From the NCBI GenBank assembly GCA_034766995.1, contig CM068320.1, forward strand, positions 14,650,187-14,714,186: a DNA stretch of 64,000 nucleotides, given 5' to 3'. Shown one piece after another: positions 61,331-64,000 of the stretch. The stretch is from Acanthacorydalis orientalis. Its lineage: Eukaryota > Arthropoda > Insecta > Megaloptera > Corydalidae. Numbering within the stretch: the first letter of the stretch is position 1; every line of letters begins with the position of its first letter. The notes under the pieces were generated by a model, which saw nothing but the letters and a program-made list of their open reading frames with translations, searched no databases and had not been told where the DNA came from. A program made the position numbers and the translations under genes.

Positions 61331-62760
61331 ATATATGGGTGTTTGTTTTATGTTGTATAAGCTGATTCATTCAAAATTGAAATAAATTTGCTTATTTATT
61401 CTAATTAAATCCCTCTTTTACATTTTTATTAAACGATATTTATCGTTTTTGTTTTTATACACTTTAATAAAAGTAAATTGAAAGTGGTGAAATTAATTTC
61501 TGTAAAAAAAATTATCATACATAAAATTAGTGTTTTTATTAAATTTAAGAAATATTCTTTATGTATTAACGTATGAACAGTTTCGATCTAATTGATGTTA
61601 ATAATTAACTATTTTCTAATCTATTGTCTCTGCGTCAGTTGAATATAGCAAAGAATACCGTTGTAGCGTGTTAATAATCATTATTCCCGAGGCCATCGTT
61701 GATGTGTCCTCGCTACTAGAAATTTCTTTTGTCTGTATTTTACAAAACAATATCAACTCTCTTATAAGTAATTCATCAGGTCTGTTCATTAGGCTAATCG
61801 TTAATTTCAAGATAAGAGATTATAATGCGTTCTAAAGTTTCAAGGATTCAGTTGACCTGCTCTAGATTTTATCAAATGGTCTCGATCAAAGGACTGCATA
61901 GTATGTTAGGAATATTTATAAGATAAAATGTCAATTTATTATAAAAGTAAAGTAGTTTAAAATAAAATATATTTTATAAAACTTTTTTTATTACTTATAT
62001 TAAACCATAATATATTAAATTTCATTTTATAATATCCTCGAAGTTATATATATATACAGATTGATTTTTAATTGTAGTAAACAGCACAGCAATTCGTAAC
62101 AAACTTATTGAAATATTATATACTAACAAATAATGTTTAGCAGATTCAGAATACACAATATTAATTAACACTATTTAAATACGTTTTATTGGTCTCCCAC
62201 TTTTATAATTTTGCTTGAAATCATTAAAAGACATCGTTTCCAGAAATGAACAGCCTCGAGCATTCATAGTGAAAACGCAAGTTCTCAGCGTCGTAAATTC
62301 CAAAAACTGTGTGTCATCATATCTAGCTGCACTTTAACCTCTCGTTAAAGTCTCTCCTTGAACTCGAAATGCGTAAACCCCAATATAAAAGTTTCTTTCT
62401 CGTAAAATAATCGCGTTCATGCATTGCATATAATAATTTTATAATATTGATTAATTTACTGTGTAAATGAAATCCGAGAACGTTTATTTTAAGTAGAAGA
62501 TCACTAATTTTTGAATGCTGACAAGCAGATTGTTACTGTTATAGAATATTAATGCGAATTTTTTTGTTTCGAAAATAAAAATAGGTCAATTCTAAAAAGT
62601 AATCAGTAATAATATACAATAATGAGATTTTAATTTTCATGTAATTTGTATAAAATACGTTAATTATTCATTGGCAATTGATTTTTATAAAATGAATTAC
62701 ACTCACTAAATATTTTCCATTTTTGAAAAAAATGTATGTGAAATTAAGTACATCAAAAGA
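61331..62760. other. mostly non-coding stretch
   Basis: Apart from the candidate exon at 61616-61810, a less AT-rich patch at 62190-62410 has no open frame. It could be regulatory or untranslated sequence, but nothing in it is diagnostic. Confidence 0.4.
61616..61810 (-). CDS. candidate terminal exon of an unrecognised gene
   Basis: The minus-strand frame ends at TAG 61616-61618. It reads NRPDELLIRELILFCKIQTK, then EISSSEDTSTMASGIMIINT and LQRYSLLYSTDAETID, with mixed composition and GC-richer codons (CCGAGGCCATCG region) than the surroundings. Acceptor-like AG dinucleotides lie just upstream (for example before ACCTGATGAA), but the pyrimidine tract is weak. No motif is recognised and no companion exon was found within the window. 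It may be a chance frame. Confidence 0.25.
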   Translation of the reverse strand: MKLTISLMNRPDELLIRELILFCKIQTKEISSSEDTSTMASGIMIINTLQRYSLLYSTDAETID

Positions 62761-62764
62761 ACTT

Positions 62765-63561
62765 ATGAGAAAAAGCGGGACATGCCGATGACCTTAACAT
62801 CATGGGAAGATCTATACTTGCCATTAAAGAAGTTTTTGGACCCTTTGAGGCCTCTCTAGCAGACATTGGTCTTAGAATAAACGAGAATAAAAGCAAACCA
62901 ATGCTTCAAAGTAGGAGATAAAGGAAAAAAGTAGGAATCAAAACATCACTATCGATGATTATAATTTAGAGGTTATAAACAATTTCACATACCTTGGCTC
63001 GAACATCACCAGTGAAAATGAAGAATCTCAAGAAGCTTAAAAACGAATAGTAGCAGCAAATAGAACATATTTTGCGCTCTTGCCCATAATGAAATCCAAA
63101 AATGTGCAGACTGTATAAAACCCTCATCCGTACTGTCATATCTAATGAAGGCGAAACGTGGATCATGTCAGCTAAGACCGTAGAAATGTTGGACACTGTC
63201 GAAAGAAGAATGTCTAGAAGGATATCTGGGGCAGTAAAAGATGGAGGTACATGGAGAATACGCTACAACTTCGAATTATATAAAGTCTATAAGGAACGAA
63301 AACTATCCGTTGTCATAAAAATGGTCCTCTTGCGATGGATAGGTCAAACTGAACGGATGACGGACTCGAACGTACCAGAAAGGTCCTAAGAAGGGCAACG
63401 AGACGGGAGAAGACCTGTGGACAAACCAAGGCTCTGATGGATATACAATGTAGAGAAGGATGTAGTGAAATTATTGAGAATAAGGAACTGGAGAAGAACT
63501 GCCAGACAGAGAAATGTCTGGAGACAGAATGTTGAAGAGATCAAGGCTCAATTTGGGCTGT
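62765..63561 (+). pseudogene. second non-LTR retrotransposon, reverse transcriptase 3' part
   Basis: Starts inside the catalytic palm: AGHADDLNIMGRSILAIKEV shows the ADD aspartates of the usual YADD motif with Tyr replaced by His. Next come DIGLRINENKSKPML and, after a stop and shift, DDYNLEVINNFTYLGSNITS. Then TLIRTVISNEGETWIMSAKT, VERRMSRRISGAVKDGGTWR and ELYKVYKERK. After another frame change it reads NWRRTARQRNVWRQNVEEIK and ends AQFGL at TAA. This is the 3' part of an endonuclease-type LINE, different from the (ATG)n-tailed family at 60-61 kb. Broken by several stops. Confidence 0.85.
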
Positions 63562-63645
63562 AATGCAATCGAAGAGAAGAAATAAATTATGATACATTAT
63601 TGCAACAGTGATCTTCCTAAGCACATGTGTCTATTTTTTAAGTTG

Positions 63646-63648
<3 letters not shown>

Positions 63649-63719
<71 letters not shown>

Positions 63720-63722
63720 CTG
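63649..63722. repeat. (TA)n(GT)n microsatellite
   Basis: About 26 TA units followed by about 9 GT units. Confidence 0.97.
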
Positions 63723-64000
63723 TATGGGTACTTATGTGTAGTAGTGCTCGTAAAAGTATAAAAAGACAATATCACTATGTTCAGTTTGAATTACCACTTG
63801 TTCTATTCAAACTTTGTGCATAGAAAAAATCTATGTTAGAATATTTTAACATAAAATAAAATAAGTATTAAAACAAATAAACATGAAAGTGCAGTGGTGA
63901 TGAATTTCAATTGTCCCTTTCAAATATATGACATTTCATAATTAACATGACAATGTCACTTCAAATGAGAATCTAAACATTAATGATTATAAGTGAACAC
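63723..64000. other. non-coding AT-rich stretch to the window end
   Basis: No gene or repeat structure recognised. Confidence 0.5.

Overview
The window is extremely AT-rich eukaryotic DNA. It holds the spliced 3' end of one conserved gene, about fifty (TA)n/(CA)n microsatellites and many inactivated transposable elements. The transporter exons with short AT-rich introns, several mariner lineages, piggyBac-, Tigger- and P-type elements and (ATG)n-tailed non-LTR retrotransposon 3' ends suggest an insect. Hymenoptera is my guess and is not proven by the sequence. No operon, CRISPR, rRNA or convincing tRNA was seen.

Layout. 1-1.28 kb: last two exons (+) of an SLC7/LAT-type amino acid transporter. 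1.3-6.3 kb: non-coding and microsatellites. 6.4-8.6 kb: piggyBac transposase remnant (-), a solo mariner end and a Tigger/pogo MITE with transposase remnant. 10.27-10.72 kb: P-superfamily MITE with a broken THAP-like start. 11.5-13.5 kb: a two-copy long-inverted-repeat family. 14.8-15.2 kb: hAT-like MITE. 16.5-17.8 kb: cecropia-type mariner. 20.8-21.6 kb: 761-bp TTAA element. 22.6-23.1 kb: retrotransposon end fused to a mariner fragment. 25.46-25.68 kb: SINE-like insertion. 28.4-28.8 kb: possible piggyBac C-terminal remnant. 29.46 and 38.57 kb: two copies of a short TA-flanked MITE. 32.0-32.7 kb: TTAA element with perfect 18-bp ends. 33.8-35.1 kb: mauritiana-type mariner. 36.2 and 40.8 kb: two deleted mariners, the second carrying a TTAA insertion. 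37.4-38.5 kb: an element with 29-bp inverted repeats that I cannot place. 42.25 and 53.44 kb: twin mariners that both lack the DNA-binding half, the second nested in a Tigger-like MITE. 45.9-46.6 kb: Tigger C-terminus. 51.8-53.1 kb: nearly intact mariner. 57.3-59.0 kb: decayed mariner. 60.0-61.3 and 62.8-63.6 kb: non-LTR retrotransposon 3' ends.

Apart from the transporter, essentially all recognisable protein-coding sequence belongs to transposons, and none of the transposases is a complete open frame. Two short GC-richer open stretches (43.3 and 61.6-61.8 kb) could be terminal exons of unrecognised host genes. The strongest leads are the orphan element at 37.4-38.5 kb, the P-type MITE, the N-terminally deleted twin mariners and the nested insertions that give a relative chronology. 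All calls are by eye; no alignment or database search was run.
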